A model generated the notes under the pieces. The model searched no databases. It was not told where the DNA came from and saw nothing but the letters and a program-made list of their open reading frames with translations. Positions 1-8,899 of a stretch of 40,399 bases of DNA are shown piece after piece. The stretch lies in NCBI GenBank assembly GCA_007122985.1, contig SKSM01000131.1, positions 1 to 40,399 on the forward strand, in the 5' to 3' direction. The translations under genes and the position numbers were made by a program. The DNA is from Nitriliruptoraceae bacterium (GTDB lineage Bacteria; Actinomycetota; Nitriliruptoria; Nitriliruptorales; Nitriliruptoraceae). Position 1 is the first letter of the stretch. Each line of letters starts with the position of its first letter.

Positions 1-882
1 GGCCTCGGCGGGGACGCGCTGGCGTTGGCGCGTGCCGGTGCGCAGCTCACCGCGGTCGAGGCCGATCCGGCGCGGGCGGTGCTGCTGGCCCACAACCTTG
101 AGGTCAGTGGTGTCCGGGCGCGCGTGGTCGTCGGTGACGCGCTGGAGGTCCGGGTGCCGCCTGATGGCAGCGCGTTGGCGGACCCGGCCCGGCGGCGGGA
201 CGGGCGACGCGTCCACCACCTCGACGCCCATCTACCACCGGTGGGGCCGCTGGTGCAGCGACACGGTGACCGCGGCGGGCTGGCCCTGGTGCTCGCTCCC
301 GGTGTCGATCGCGACGCCGCCGCCTTCGGCGGCCGCGGCATCGAGGTGGAGTACGTCCAACGCGACGACCAGCTGCTGGAGGCCACGGTGTGGTTCGGCG
401 GCCTGCGCGAACCGGGGGTGGAGGCCAGCGCCACGCTGCTGCCCGCCGGCGACCACCGCACACGCAGCTCCCGTGGTGAGCGGTTGCCCGTCCGCGCGCC
501 GAGCAGGTACCTGATCGAGGTGGCACCAGCGGCGGTGCGGGCGCGGCTGCACGACGACCTCGGCCGCGAGATCGATGCCTGGCGGCTGGCGTTGCACCGC
601 GCGCTGTTGAGCACCGATCGACGACCTCCGGCGTCCGCGTGGTACCGCGCGCGCCGCATCGAGGCGACGCTGCCGGCACGGGCGGCGTCGGTGCGCCGCT
701 GGCTCGCGCAGCATGAGGACACGCCGGTGGAGGTGGTGCTGCACGGTGTCGAGGCCGACCCGACCCGGTGGTGGCGCGAGCTCGGCAGGCCGCCGCGCGG
801 TCCGCAGGGGCGGCGCATCGAGCTCATCCGCCGCGACCACGACACCATCGCGGTGGTCACCGACGCTCGGAGCGGGGCGTGA
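1..882 (+). CDS. Class I SAM-dependent methyltransferase with THUMP-like C-terminal domain, 5' end missing
   Basis: The frame is open from base 1, so the true start lies before the window. The first codons read GLGGDALALARAG, the glycine-rich SAM-binding motif I, followed by an acidic strand end (AVEADP) expected to hold the SAM ribose. Further on there is a degenerate Asp-Pro-rich stretch (LADPARR) that could be motif IV. The last 90 or so residues (from about ASAWYRARRIEATL) resemble the THUMP-like domain fused to actinobacterial methyltransferases of unknown substrate. The listed TTG at base 25 lies inside motif I and is not a start. The family suggests action on RNA or a small molecule; the substrate cannot be read from sequence. 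The gene ends 148 bp before the next one. Confidence 0.75.
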   Translation, partial: GLGGDALALARAGAQLTAVEADPARAVLLAHNLEVSGVRARVVVGDALEVRVPPDGSALADPARRRDGRRVHHLDAHLPPVGPLVQRHGDRGGLALVLAPGVDRDAAAFGGRGIEVEYVQRDDQLLEATVWFGGLREPGVEASATLLPAGDHRTRSSRGERLPVRAPSRYLIEVAPAAVRARLHDDLGREIDAWRLALHRALLSTDRRPPASAWYRARRIEATLPARAASVRRWLAQHEDTPVEVVLHGVEADPTRWWRELGRPPRGPQGRRIELIRRDHDTIAVVTDARSGA

Positions 883-1030
883 CGCCGGCGGGCGCCGGGC
901 AGGGGAGGAGAGGAGAGGGCAGGACGGGGTATGGTCGTCCACCGCGCGGTGGGACCGGCCGGGCCGCGTTCTGCACGGTGATCTGGGGAACATCGCGCGG
1001 CGCACCCTACGATCGCGGTACGATGAGCCC

Positions 1031-1288
1031 ATGAACCAGACCAGTGGATCCACCGCCATCGCCGAGGTCACGCCGCGGCGCTCGTGCACGCGTTGCGACG
1101 GAGAGCAGCACCTGGTCGACGGTGCCTCCGGTTTCGGCAAGTTCCGCTGCGACGTGTGCGAGATGGTCGTCGGGTTCGACCTCGAGTCCGACCCGGCCGA
1201 GTTCCTGATCGACCGCGGCCAGCCGGGGCGGTACTCCAAGGAGCTCTTCGGCAGCCAGCTGACGCCGACCGAGCGGCGGCTGCCCTGA
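1031..1288 (+). CDS. Small zinc ribbon protein, unknown function
   Basis: An 85-residue protein starting at the ATG in gcccATGAACCAG. Two Cys pairs, CTRC and CDVC, about 22 residues apart, form a plausible four-Cys zinc ribbon. The tail is charged and ends in a short basic segment (TERRLP). No Shine-Dalgarno is obvious, but TACGAT lies 17 bp upstream and could be a -10 box for a very short leader. The next gene, an RNase HI, also begins with a two-CxxC zinc ribbon, so this may be a related nucleic-acid-binding or adaptor protein. That is inference only. Family not recognised. Confidence 0.6.
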   Translation: MNQTSGSTAIAEVTPRRSCTRCDGEQHLVDGASGFGKFRCDVCEMVVGFDLESDPAEFLIDRGQPGRYSKELFGSQLTPTERRLP

Positions 1289-1372
1289 CACTGGTGGTCC
1301 CTGTTCGGCGCGTCACACGCGTGCCGTTGCCGGCCCGGTCGGGCCGCGGCACTGGCGGGTGCGGGGTCGTCC

Positions 1373-2008
1373 GTGGCTGAACCGCTGCGCTGCGCGGACT
1401 GCGGTGAGCGCTTCGAGCCGCCAGCGAGCCTGCGCGAGCGCTACCCGGGCTGGACGCCCAAGCGGTGCCGTCGCTGCCACCAGCGGGCCTCCGGTGGCGC
1501 GTCCAAGGGACGTCGAGGTGGTGGCGAGGGCGCGCAGACCCTGGCACAGGTGCTCGAGCGCTACACCGGCGGACCGGACACCGGGGTGTTCACCGACGGC
1601 TCGGCGATCCCCAACCCCGGTCCCGGCGGCTGGGGCGCCGTCTACGTCGTGGCCGGGGAGATCCACGACCAGGCCCACGGCTTCGAGCCGGAGACCACCA
1701 ACAACCGCATGGAGCTCACGGCGCTGCTCGCGGGCACCGACCTGGTGCCGCAGGGCACCCCCGCGCGGATCCACACCGACTCCAACCTGGCGGTGCGCAC
1801 GGTCAACGAGTGGGCCGCCGGGTGGGCCGCCAACGGCTGGCGCCGCAAGCGCGGGCCGGTGGAGAACCTCGATCTGGTGCGGCCGTTGTACGAGCGGCTG
1901 CAGGCCCGGCCCGAGCTCGAGGTCGTGTGGATCCAGGCCCACGCCGGCCACCGCTGGAACGAGTACGCCGACGCGCTCGCCACCGCCTGGGCCCGCGACG
2001 AGCTGTGA
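1373..2008 (+). CDS. rnhA: Ribonuclease HI with N-terminal zinc ribbon
   Basis: A 211-residue protein from GTG. Residues 1-40 hold CADC and CRRC, a zinc-ribbon-like N-terminus absent from the classical 155-residue enzyme. A basic Gly/Arg linker follows. From about residue 70 it is a complete RNase HI fold: FTDGSAIPNPGPGGWG (catalytic D75), NNRMEL (E114), HTDSNL (D136) and AHAGHRWNEYADALA (H193 and D200). All four DEDD metal ligands are present, so cleavage of the RNA strand of RNA/DNA hybrids is expected. The added ribbon may help bind hybrids. Gene name rests on the domain; other RNase H paralogs cannot be excluded. Confidence 0.88.
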   Translation: MAEPLRCADCGERFEPPASLRERYPGWTPKRCRRCHQRASGGASKGRRGGGEGAQTLAQVLERYTGGPDTGVFTDGSAIPNPGPGGWGAVYVVAGEIHDQAHGFEPETTNNRMELTALLAGTDLVPQGTPARIHTDSNLAVRTVNEWAAGWAANGWRRKRGPVENLDLVRPLYERLQARPELEVVWIQAHAGHRWNEYADALATAWARDEL

Positions 2009-2190
2009 GCTGTTTGCACCCGGCTGCCGCGCCCGTGCGCCGGTGTCGCTGAGCGGGGCAGGGGCCCGGCCGGTCGGACGCGACTCCACCCCGGGGTGTT
2101 CGGTGAACTGGACGCTTCGTACGGTAGGCTGTATCGCCGAGCGAACCGGTCGCCACCGCGTCGTCGAGCCAGCCCGATTGGAGTTGCTCC

Positions 2191-2775
2191 GTGCCCGAGG
2201 CGATCACCGACGCGGAGACGCACGACGCCGCACAGCTGCGCGCACGGGTGGCCGCCTCGGTCCGTGAGCTGCGGTCCCGATCCGGCCGCAGCCTCGCGGA
2301 CGTCGCCACGGCCGCCGGGATCGGCAAGTCGACCCTGCATGCCATCGAGGCCGGCGACGCGAACCCGGGCATCGAGACCCTGTGGTCGCTCGCCCGGGCG
2401 CTCGGGGTCCCGTTCGGGGCGCTGCTGGACGCGCCCGGGCCGACGGTGCGGGTGGTCCGCCACGGCCACGGACCGCAGGTGGCCAGCGAGGCCAGCACGA
2501 TGCGCGCTCACCTGCTGGCGACGACCGGGCACGCCAGCCGGGCCGAGCTCTACCATCTGCGGCTGCAACCGGGTCCGGTCGGGGATTCGGACGGCCACAC
2601 CGCCGGCACCGTCGAACACGTGCTGGTCACCGCCGGTCGGCTCCGGGCCGGCCCCGTCGACCGGCCGGTCGAGCTCGACGTCGGCGACCTGGCGACCTTC
2701 CCGGGCGACGACCGCCACCGCTACGAAGCGCTCGAGGACGGCACCACGGCCGTGCTCATGCTCGAGTACCGCTAG
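2191..2775 (+). CDS. XRE-family transcriptional regulator with C-terminal cupin domain
   Basis: A 194-residue protein starting at GTG, with GGAG seven bases upstream. Residues 15-75 form a Cro/CI-type helix-turn-helix (LADVATAAGIGKSTLHAIE, then GIETLWSLARALGVP). Residues about 105-190 form a beta-rich cupin-2 domain (EHVLVTAGRLRAG, LDVGDLATFPGDDRHRYEAL) that in this family binds a small ligand. It precedes the ABC exporter and MFS genes on the same strand, so it is a reasonable candidate for their regulator. The effector is unknown. Confidence 0.85.
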   Translation: MPEAITDAETHDAAQLRARVAASVRELRSRSGRSLADVATAAGIGKSTLHAIEAGDANPGIETLWSLARALGVPFGALLDAPGPTVRVVRHGHGPQVASEASTMRAHLLATTGHASRAELYHLRLQPGPVGDSDGHTAGTVEHVLVTAGRLRAGPVDRPVELDVGDLATFPGDDRHRYEALEDGTTAVLMLEYR

Positions 2776-2897
2776 CTCGAGCGCCGCTGGCCCGAACCCC
2801 ACCCGTTGGAACATCACGGCGCCGTGCCCGCCGCCGCACCACCCAGGCCGCACCCCGGTGCGCAGCCCCCGTCCACGACCGTCCCACGAGGTCCTTG

Positions 2898-3902
2898 GTG
2901 TCCGCCATCTCCGTTTCGCAGGTCCGCAAGCGCTTCGGCGAGACCGTCGCGCTCGCCGGCGTCGACCTCGAGGTCGAGCACGGCGAGGTGGTGGGGCTGC
3001 TCGGCCCGAACGGGGCGGGCAAGACCACGTTGGTGCGGGTGCTGACCACGCTGCTGCCCCCCGACGGCGGGCGCGCCGAGGTGTTCGGGCTCGACGTGGT
3101 GCACCAGGCCGACGCAGTGCGCCGCTCGATCGGGGTGACCGGCCAGTACGCCGCGGTCGACGAGCTGCTCACCGGACGCGAGAACCTGCGGATGTTCGGC
3201 GAGCTGTTCCACCTGCCGGGACGGATCGCCCGCCGGCGCGCGGACGAGCTGCTGGAACGCTTCGAGCTGGCCGACGCGGCCGACCGTCCGGCCCGGACCT
3301 ACTCCGGTGGGATGCGACGCCGGCTCGATCTGGCGTCGAGCCTGCTGGTCCGCCCGCAGCTGCTGTTCCTCGACGAGCCGACGACCGGGCTCGACCCGCG
3401 TTCGCGCAACGCCATCTGGGAGGTCACCCGCGAGCTGGTCGACGAGGGCACCACCCTGCTGCTGACCACCCAGTACCTCGAGGAGGCCGACCAACTCGCC
3501 GACCGGATCGCGGTCATCGACCACGGCTCGATCATCGCCGACGGCAGCGGCGACGACCTCAAGGACGCGATCGGCGGGCAGGTGGTCGACGTGGTGCTGC
3601 TCGATCCGGCGCAGCGCCCCAGAGCGCTCGCGGCGGTCACGGACGCCGAGCCGCTGGCCGATCCGCGCCGCCTGCGTGTGCCGGTGACCAACGGCTCGCC
3701 GCTCGGCGCCGTCGGCCTGGTCGCCGACACCCTGCGCGGTCTGCGCATCGAGGTCCACGACCTGGGGCTGCGCCGGCCCACCCTCGACGATGTCTTCCTC
3801 GAGCTCACCGGTGCGCCGCCGGTGCCGTCGACCTCTGACCACCAGGACCCCGGCAGCGACCCCGACCACGATCCGGGTGACGACCAGGAGGCGATGGCGT
3901 GA
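2898..3902 (+). CDS. DrrA-type ABC transporter ATP-binding protein
   Basis: A 334-residue cytoplasmic ATPase. The start is the GTG behind ACGAGG (6-base spacing), not the far-upstream ORF start; a TTG directly before it is possible. Walker A is GPNGAGKTT (36-44), the signature YSGGM (135-139), Walker B LLFLDEP (155-161), and the H-loop region reads TTQYLEEADQL, characteristic of the daunorubicin-resistance DrrA subfamily. The C-terminal 80 residues are the usual DrrA extension, ending in an Asp/Pro-rich tail. It overlaps the next permease gene by 4 bases (GTGA), so the two are translationally coupled. Likely powers export of a drug or lipid; substrate unknown. Confidence 0.9.
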   Translation: MSAISVSQVRKRFGETVALAGVDLEVEHGEVVGLLGPNGAGKTTLVRVLTTLLPPDGGRAEVFGLDVVHQADAVRRSIGVTGQYAAVDELLTGRENLRMFGELFHLPGRIARRRADELLERFELADAADRPARTYSGGMRRRLDLASSLLVRPQLLFLDEPTTGLDPRSRNAIWEVTRELVDEGTTLLLTTQYLEEADQLADRIAVIDHGSIIADGSGDDLKDAIGGQVVDVVLLDPAQRPRALAAVTDAEPLADPRRLRVPVTNGSPLGAVGLVADTLRGLRIEVHDLGLRRPTLDDVFLELTGAPPVPSTSDHQDPGSDPDHDPGDDQEAMA

Positions 3903-4759
3903 GCGAGACGACCCGCCGTGCCCTGACGGCCCGCGCGCCGGCGACCGACGCCGAGCTGCAGCCGCGGGTGGCGTCCTCGCTGGCGGGACGCGCCTACTGG
4001 CAGCTGCGCGACACCTGGACGGTGACCAAGCGCAACCTGCGGCACTTCGTGCGCCAGCCGCGGCTGCTGGTGTTCTCCACGATCCAGCCGATCATGTTCG
4101 TGGTGCTGTTCTCGTCGGTGTTCGGCGGGGTCGCCAGGGTCGCGCTGCCGCAAGGCATCTCCTACATCGACTTCCTGCTGCCGGGGCTGTTCGTGCACTC
4201 GGCGGCGTTCCGCTCGACCCAGACCGCGGTCGGGCTCGCCGAGGACCTCGAACGCGGCGTCGTCGACCGCTTCCGCTCGCTGCCGATGTCCCGTGCGGCG
4301 GTGCTGGCCGGTCGGACCTTCGCCGACCTGATGCGGTCGGTGGCCGTGATCGGGCTGATGGTCGCGGTGGGCTACCTCATCGGCTTTCGATTCACCCAGG
4401 GGGTGCTCGCCGCGATCGGCGCGGTGCTGATCGTCGCGCTGTTCTCGTTCTTCATGAGCTGGCTGTTCTGTCTGCTGGCGCTGCTGGTCCCCGGCGCCGA
4501 GGCCGCCCAGACGGCCGGGTTCGTCCTGATCTTCCCCCTCGTGTTCGCAAGCTCGATCTTCGTCCCGTTGGAGACGATGCCGACCTGGCTGGCGGCGTTC
4601 GCCGCCAACAGCCCGCTGACCCATGCAGCCGACGCCGCCCGTGCCCTGTCGATCGGCGGCGAGGTGCTGCGCCCGGCGGCGATGTCGGTGCTGTGGTGCA
4701 CCACGCTGCTGGCCGTCATCATCCCCACGGCGGTGGCCAAGTACCGCCGCATCACGTGA
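3899..4759 (+). CDS. DrrB-type ABC-2 transporter permease
   Basis: A 286-residue integral membrane protein starting with GTG inside the stop of the ATPase gene. It has about six hydrophobic segments, beginning near residue 55 after a basic cytoplasmic N-terminus with the family-typical TKRNLRHFVRQPRLL. The ABC-2 motif region appears as LEDLERGVVDRFRSLPMSR, the coupling loop that contacts the ATPase. The downstream segment IFVPLETMPTWLAAFAANSPLT is also typical of DrrB permeases. Together with the preceding gene it should form a two-gene exporter. It overlaps the MFS gene by 4 bases, so all three are probably one transcript. Confidence 0.9.
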   Translation: MSETTRRALTARAPATDAELQPRVASSLAGRAYWQLRDTWTVTKRNLRHFVRQPRLLVFSTIQPIMFVVLFSSVFGGVARVALPQGISYIDFLLPGLFVHSAAFRSTQTAVGLAEDLERGVVDRFRSLPMSRAAVLAGRTFADLMRSVAVIGLMVAVGYLIGFRFTQGVLAAIGAVLIVALFSFFMSWLFCLLALLVPGAEAAQTAGFVLIFPLVFASSIFVPLETMPTWLAAFAANSPLTHAADAARALSIGGEVLRPAAMSVLWCTTLLAVIIPTAVAKYRRIT

Positions 4760-6192
4760 GCGGGGCGCAGCCGCCGGTCGTCACGCCGGCACGGGCGATC
4801 GTGATGTCGCTGGCGGCGCTGTCGGCCGCCACGCTGCCGGTGTTCCTCACCGGAGCACTGCAGGGCCGTATCGCCGCCGACCTGGACGTCGGGCCGGGCG
4901 CGATCGGCACCGCGGTCGCCGGGTTCTTCCTCGCGGCGGCGATCAGCTCGGTGCCGGGAGGACGGCTCACCGACCGGATCGGTGCCACCGCCGGCCTGCG
5001 GCTGGGCATGCTGATCGCCACCGTCGCCGCGGTCGCGGTCGCCGTCGGCGCCGACGACCGTTGGCACCTGACGGCGGCGCTCGCGCTCGGTGGGGTCGCC
5101 GTGGCGTTCGTCGATCCGGGGACCGCACGGGCACTGACCGCCACCGTGCCCTACCGCAACCACGGCGCCGCCTTCGGCATCAAGGAGGCCAGCGTCCCGG
5201 TCGCCTCGCTGCTGGCCGGACTGGTGCTGCCGTTGTTGGGGGCGCAGTTCGGCTGGCGACCGGCGTTCTACCTGGGCGCCGGCATCGCCGTCGTGACCGC
5301 GTTGCTGGTGCCGGCGCGGCTGGACGAGGTCATCGGGGGAGCGGGGATCGGTCCGGCGCGCGACGCCACGCCGGGCGACGCAGCGGTCGGGCTGCCTGGT
5401 GTCGCCGGGACGAGGTCACCGCGTCCGGATCCAGCCCCCGATCCCGGCAGCGACGCTGCGCGTGGCGCGTCCCCGGCTGCGTCCGAGGACGGCACCTCGA
5501 CGTCCGCGATCCCCGGGGTGGAGGCCGGGGTGGAAGCCGGGAACGCAGCCGGGGGGGAGGCCGGCGACCAACCGCGACGCACTGCCGCACTGCTGGCCGG
5601 CCTGGCCGTCGCGGCGGCGCTGGCCGGGGGCGTGGCCGCGGCGGTGGCCGCCTTCCTGGTGCCGACCGCGCAGATCGTCGGACTCAGCGCCGGCGCCGCC
5701 GGGGTGCTGCTGTCGGTCGGTTCGCTGGCGAGCGTGGTGGCACGGCTCGGGTTCGGCGTGATGGTCGACCGACGCCGGGCGACCGAGCTCGTCAGCATCA
5801 CCTGGCTGACGGCGATCGGGGCGGTCGGTGTCGCGCTGCTCGCACTGCTGTCCGCATCCACACCGGGGCTGGCAGCCGGATCGTCCGGCGCCGCGCCGTC
5901 GGCGCTGGCCGTGGTCCTGCTGGTGGTCGCCGGGGTCGCGGCGCTCGGGGCGGGCTGGGGCTGGACCGGACTGGTGTTCCTGGCCGCGGTCAGGCTCGAG
6001 CCGACGCGACCGGCCCGGGCCGCAGGGGCCGTGCTGGCCGGACTTGGCGCCGGGGGATCGCTCGGGCCTGCGCTGATCGGCGTCATCGCCGAGCGTTCCG
6101 GGTTCGCCCCGACCTGGGCCGTCGGGTCCTCGCTGATGGCGGTGGCCGCGCTCGGCGTCGCGCTGCTGCGTCGGCGCATGCCGGTGCGCTGA
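4756..6192 (+). CDS. Major facilitator superfamily transporter
   Basis: A 478-residue membrane protein. I place the start at the GTG overlapping the permease stop; the longer ORF upstream is a shadow of the permease gene. The first half has about six hydrophobic helices and the MFS loop 2-3 motif as GGRLTDRIGATAGLR. A hydrophilic Pro/Gly/Ala-rich linker of roughly 80 residues (from about ARLDEVIGG to EAGDQPRR) joins it to the second half, which has another motif-A-like loop (GVMVDRRRATELV). The linker is longer than usual and probably cytoplasmic. Likely a drug or metabolite exporter acting with the ABC pair; substrate unknown. Confidence 0.88.
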   Translation: MSGAQPPVVTPARAIVMSLAALSAATLPVFLTGALQGRIAADLDVGPGAIGTAVAGFFLAAAISSVPGGRLTDRIGATAGLRLGMLIATVAAVAVAVGADDRWHLTAALALGGVAVAFVDPGTARALTATVPYRNHGAAFGIKEASVPVASLLAGLVLPLLGAQFGWRPAFYLGAGIAVVTALLVPARLDEVIGGAGIGPARDATPGDAAVGLPGVAGTRSPRPDPAPDPGSDAARGASPAASEDGTSTSAIPGVEAGVEAGNAAGGEAGDQPRRTAALLAGLAVAAALAGGVAAAVAAFLVPTAQIVGLSAGAAGVLLSVGSLASVVARLGFGVMVDRRRATELVSITWLTAIGAVGVALLALLSASTPGLAAGSSGAAPSALAVVLLVVAGVAALGAGWGWTGLVFLAAVRLEPTRPARAAGAVLAGLGAGGSLGPALIGVIAERSGFAPTWAVGSSLMAVAALGVALLRRRMPVR

Positions 6193-6236
6193 GGCGCGAT
6201 GCGGGGCGGATCGGGTCGTCGGGCGCGTGCGTCCGC

Positions 6237-6878
6237 TCAGCGCAACGCCAGGCCCGCGTCGAGCAGCGCGACCACCTCGGCGTCCGATGTCTGGGCGAAA
6301 TCGCGGTAGCAGGCGCCGATCGCCACGAACCCGGGCGGCGTCTCCAGGCAGACGACCTCGTCGGCGACGCCGCGCAGGTCGGCCACCGTCTCCGCCGGTG
6401 CCACGGGAACCGCCAGGACGACACGCGCGGCACCGCGCCGGCGCACCACCTCGATGCCGGCTCTGGCCGTGAAGCCGGTGGCGAGGCCGTCGTCGACCAG
6501 CACGACGCTCGCGCCGGCGAGCGCCACACCGGCCCGTCCCCGCCGGTAGTGCCGGAGCCGGCGGTCGAGCTCGCGGCGCTCGCGGCGCGCGATCTCGGCC
6601 AGCTGCTCGTCCGAGACCCGCGCCTGGCGGACCAGGTCGGGGTTGCGCAGCTCGACGCCGTCCTCGCCGATCGCGCCCAGGCCGAGCTCCGGCTGCCCGG
6701 GACAACCCAGCTTGCGCACGATCAGCACGTCCAGTGGTGCACCGATGGTCCGTGCGACCTCGAAGCCCACCGGCACCCCGCCGCGTGGCAGCGCCAGCAC
6801 CACGGGCCGGTGCAGCTCCAACGCGGCGACCGCCCGGGCCAGGCGGATGCCCGCGTCACGTCGGTCGGTGAACGGCAT
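6237..6878 (-). CDS. Phosphoribosyltransferase-domain protein
   Basis: A 213-residue protein; start at ATG (MPFTDRRDAG) with AGAGG upstream. The PRPP-binding motif is VVLVDDGLATG with its acidic pair. The N-terminal VLALPRGGVPVG and the IVRKLGCPGQPELGLGAI segment are typical of a type I phosphoribosyltransferase family common near stress proteins in actinobacteria. The acceptor base, if any, is unknown, since the C-terminal hood that decides specificity is not diagnostic. It is transcribed divergently from the CapA-like gene across about 190 bp. Confidence 0.85.
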   Translation of the reverse strand: MPFTDRRDAGIRLARAVAALELHRPVVLALPRGGVPVGFEVARTIGAPLDVLIVRKLGCPGQPELGLGAIGEDGVELRNPDLVRQARVSDEQLAEIARRERRELDRRLRHYRRGRAGVALAGASVVLVDDGLATGFTARAGIEVVRRRGAARVVLAVPVAPAETVADLRGVADEVVCLETPPGFVAIGACYRDFAQTSDAEVVALLDAGLALR

Positions 6879-7071
6879 CGACGGCCTCTGCGCGTGCTGC
6901 ACGGACGTCGTTGCTGCGATGGTGCGGTCCGTACGTCGGCGCTGCCAGGGGCCTTGGGCCCGGCTGGGCTGGCCCGCGGCCACGCACCGTGCGACCGGCG
7001 GGCTGGCAGGACGACCGGGGCTGTGGCACCGTCGCCGAACGAGCAGGCCCGGCGTCCGAGGTGGGCGAGCC

Positions 7072-8202
7072 GTGACCAGCAGCGCCGCACAGGACGGTGG
7101 GACGGCACCGGTCCGGCTGATGCTCGCCGGCGACGTCATGCTCGGCCGCGGCGTCGACCAGATCCTGCCCCACCCCGGCGACCCCACGCTGCGCGAGGAG
7201 TTCATCGACGACGCCCGCGACTACGTGCGGCTGGCCGAGCAAGCCAACGGCAGCATCCCCTCGCCCGTCGAGCACACCTGGCCGTGGGGCGAGGCACTGG
7301 AGGCGCTGGACACGGCGCAGCCCGACGCCAGGGTGCTCAACCTGGAGACCAGCGTGACGCGGCACGCTGCGTTCGCCCCCGGCAAGGCAGTCCACTACCG
7401 CATGCACCCCGCAAATCTGCCGAGCCTGGCAGTGGCGCGACCCGACGTGTGCACGCTCGCCAACAACCACGTCCTCGACTTCGGGGTGGCGGGGCTCGAG
7501 GAGACCCTCGAGGTGCTCGCCGCATCGGGGCTCGCGACCGCCGGAGCGGGGCGCGACCTTGGCACGGCCCGGCAACCGGCGAGCGTCCCGCTGAGGGCCG
7601 GAGGCCGGGTGCTGGTGTTCTCGCTCGGCATGGCCAGCAGCGGCATCCCGGGCAGCTGGGCGGCCACCCCACAGCGCCCCGGCGTCGACTGCTACGACCA
7701 GCCGACGGCCGAGCACGCCGAAGCGGTCGCCGATCGGGTCGCGGCCCACAGGCGCGACGACGACGTGGTCGTGGTCTCGCTCCACTGGGGGTCCAACTGG
7801 GGGTATGGGGTCGACCGGGGTCAGCAGCGCTTCGCGCGGCAGCTGATCGACGGCGGGGTCGACCTCGTGCACGGGCACTCCTCGCACCATCCCCGGCCGA
7901 TCGAGATCTACCGCGGCCGGCTGATCCTCTACGGCTGCGGGGACCTGATCAACGACTACGAGGGGATCAGGGGCCACGAGGAGTACCGCAGCGACCTGCG
8001 CCTGCTCTACCTGGCGGGGCTGGACCCGTCGACCGGACGGCTGGCCTCGCTGCGGATCCTCGCGTTCCGGGCGCGCCGGCTGCGGCTGGAGCGGGCGACG
8101 CCGGGGGACGCCGACTGGCTGCGTGGGACGCTCGCTGGCCGCAGCCGGCTGGGAGATGCTGACCTGCAGGTCGCTGCGGACGGGGTGCTCGAGCTGGGCT
8201 AG
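7072..8202 (+). CDS. CapA-like metallophosphoesterase
   Basis: A 376-residue protein from GTG, with a GAGGTG purine stretch upstream. The PGA_cap/CapA fold is marked by LAGDVMLGRGVD near the N-terminus, LNLETSVT, TLANNHVLDFG, VVSLHWGSNWG and GHSSHHPRPIEIY. These are the metal-binding positions of calcineurin-like enzymes. The best-known member, CapA, acts in poly-gamma-glutamate capsule assembly, but no capB or capC partner lies nearby, so a different substrate is likely. There is no signal peptide at the chosen start, so it is probably cytoplasmic. Confidence 0.87.
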   Translation: MTSSAAQDGGTAPVRLMLAGDVMLGRGVDQILPHPGDPTLREEFIDDARDYVRLAEQANGSIPSPVEHTWPWGEALEALDTAQPDARVLNLETSVTRHAAFAPGKAVHYRMHPANLPSLAVARPDVCTLANNHVLDFGVAGLEETLEVLAASGLATAGAGRDLGTARQPASVPLRAGGRVLVFSLGMASSGIPGSWAATPQRPGVDCYDQPTAEHAEAVADRVAAHRRDDDVVVVSLHWGSNWGYGVDRGQQRFARQLIDGGVDLVHGHSSHHPRPIEIYRGRLILYGCGDLINDYEGIRGHEEYRSDLRLLYLAGLDPSTGRLASLRILAFRARRLRLERATPGDADWLRGTLAGRSRLGDADLQVAADGVLELG

Positions 8203-8320
8203 GGGCCCTGTCTGCGGGCAGGTGCACATCGGTCCGACGGGCGGGTCCCAGTGGCGTCCGCCAGGGACGTCCGCCTCTGGCCGGCGAGCCGGCACGGGCG
8301 TACCTGTGAGGGTGGAGCTG

Positions 8321-8346
8321 GGCACAGGCATGCGGGCACAGGCATG
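8321..8346 (+). repeat. 12-bp direct repeat pair before the cupredoxin gene
   Basis: GGCACAGGCATG occurs at 8321-8332 and again at 8335-8346, directly ahead of the Shine-Dalgarno of the cupredoxin gene. It could be a regulator site or simple slippage. Confidence 0.5.
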
Positions 8347-8357
8347 GAGGTGCGCCG

Positions 8358-8873
8358 ATGACCGTCCAGGCACGTGTGCTGACCGGGGTGCTGCTGCTCG
8401 CCGTGGTGATCGCGACGCTGGTGCACCTGCTCACACCGGACGCGGTCGACGAACCCGGCCGGGACGGCGTGCTCGAGCTCGTCATCGAGAACTACCGGTT
8501 CGAGCCCGCGTCGTTTCGCATCCCCGCCGAGGAACCGGTCAGCCTGGTGTTCGTCAACACCGACGACCACAACCACGGGGTGACCCTGGGCCGAGGTGTG
8601 GTCGAGGAGGGCGGTCGACCGGTTCGCTTCGAGGAGTGCATGTTCCAGCACCTGGACGCGACGACCGTGCCACAGGGCGCACTGATCGCGCCGAGCGAGG
8701 CGGTGCCCTGCACGACGCTGAGCATCGGGCCGAACCAGACTGTCACGCTCGAGTTCACCGCACCCGAGCAGACCGTCGGTACCTGGCGACTCGGCTGCTT
8801 CACCGGCCCCGGCTGCGACTACCGCGTCGCTCTGAGCGGCGAGATGACCGTCACCTCTGCCGAGACACCCTGA
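8358..8873 (+). CDS. Membrane-anchored cupredoxin-like protein
   Basis: A 171-residue protein with a strong GGAGG seven bases before ATG. Residues 7-26 are a hydrophobic N-terminal anchor or uncleaved signal. From about residue 38 the chain is beta-rich with cupredoxin features: FEPASFRIPAEEPVSLVFVN, then DHNHGV (H71/H73 as a possible first copper ligand), and GCFTGPGCDYR with C147 and a later M163. The usual second His between Cys and Met is absent; Cys153 sits in that region, so the type I copper site would be atypical or lost. Extra Cys residues (94, 118) could form a disulfide. Probably extracytoplasmic electron transfer or copper binding. Confidence 0.7.
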   Translation: MTVQARVLTGVLLLAVVIATLVHLLTPDAVDEPGRDGVLELVIENYRFEPASFRIPAEEPVSLVFVNTDDHNHGVTLGRGVVEEGGRPVRFEECMFQHLDATTVPQGALIAPSEAVPCTTLSIGPNQTVTLEFTAPEQTVGTWRLGCFTGPGCDYRVALSGEMTVTSAETP

Positions 8874-8899
8874 GACTCCGGGCGCGGCGCATCTGCCGG

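Noticed and set aside
4623-8162. 1,179-residue plus-strand ORF
   Set aside because: Low-complexity Arg/Gly frame overlapping the MFS, phosphoribosyltransferase and CapA genes; no recognisable domain.
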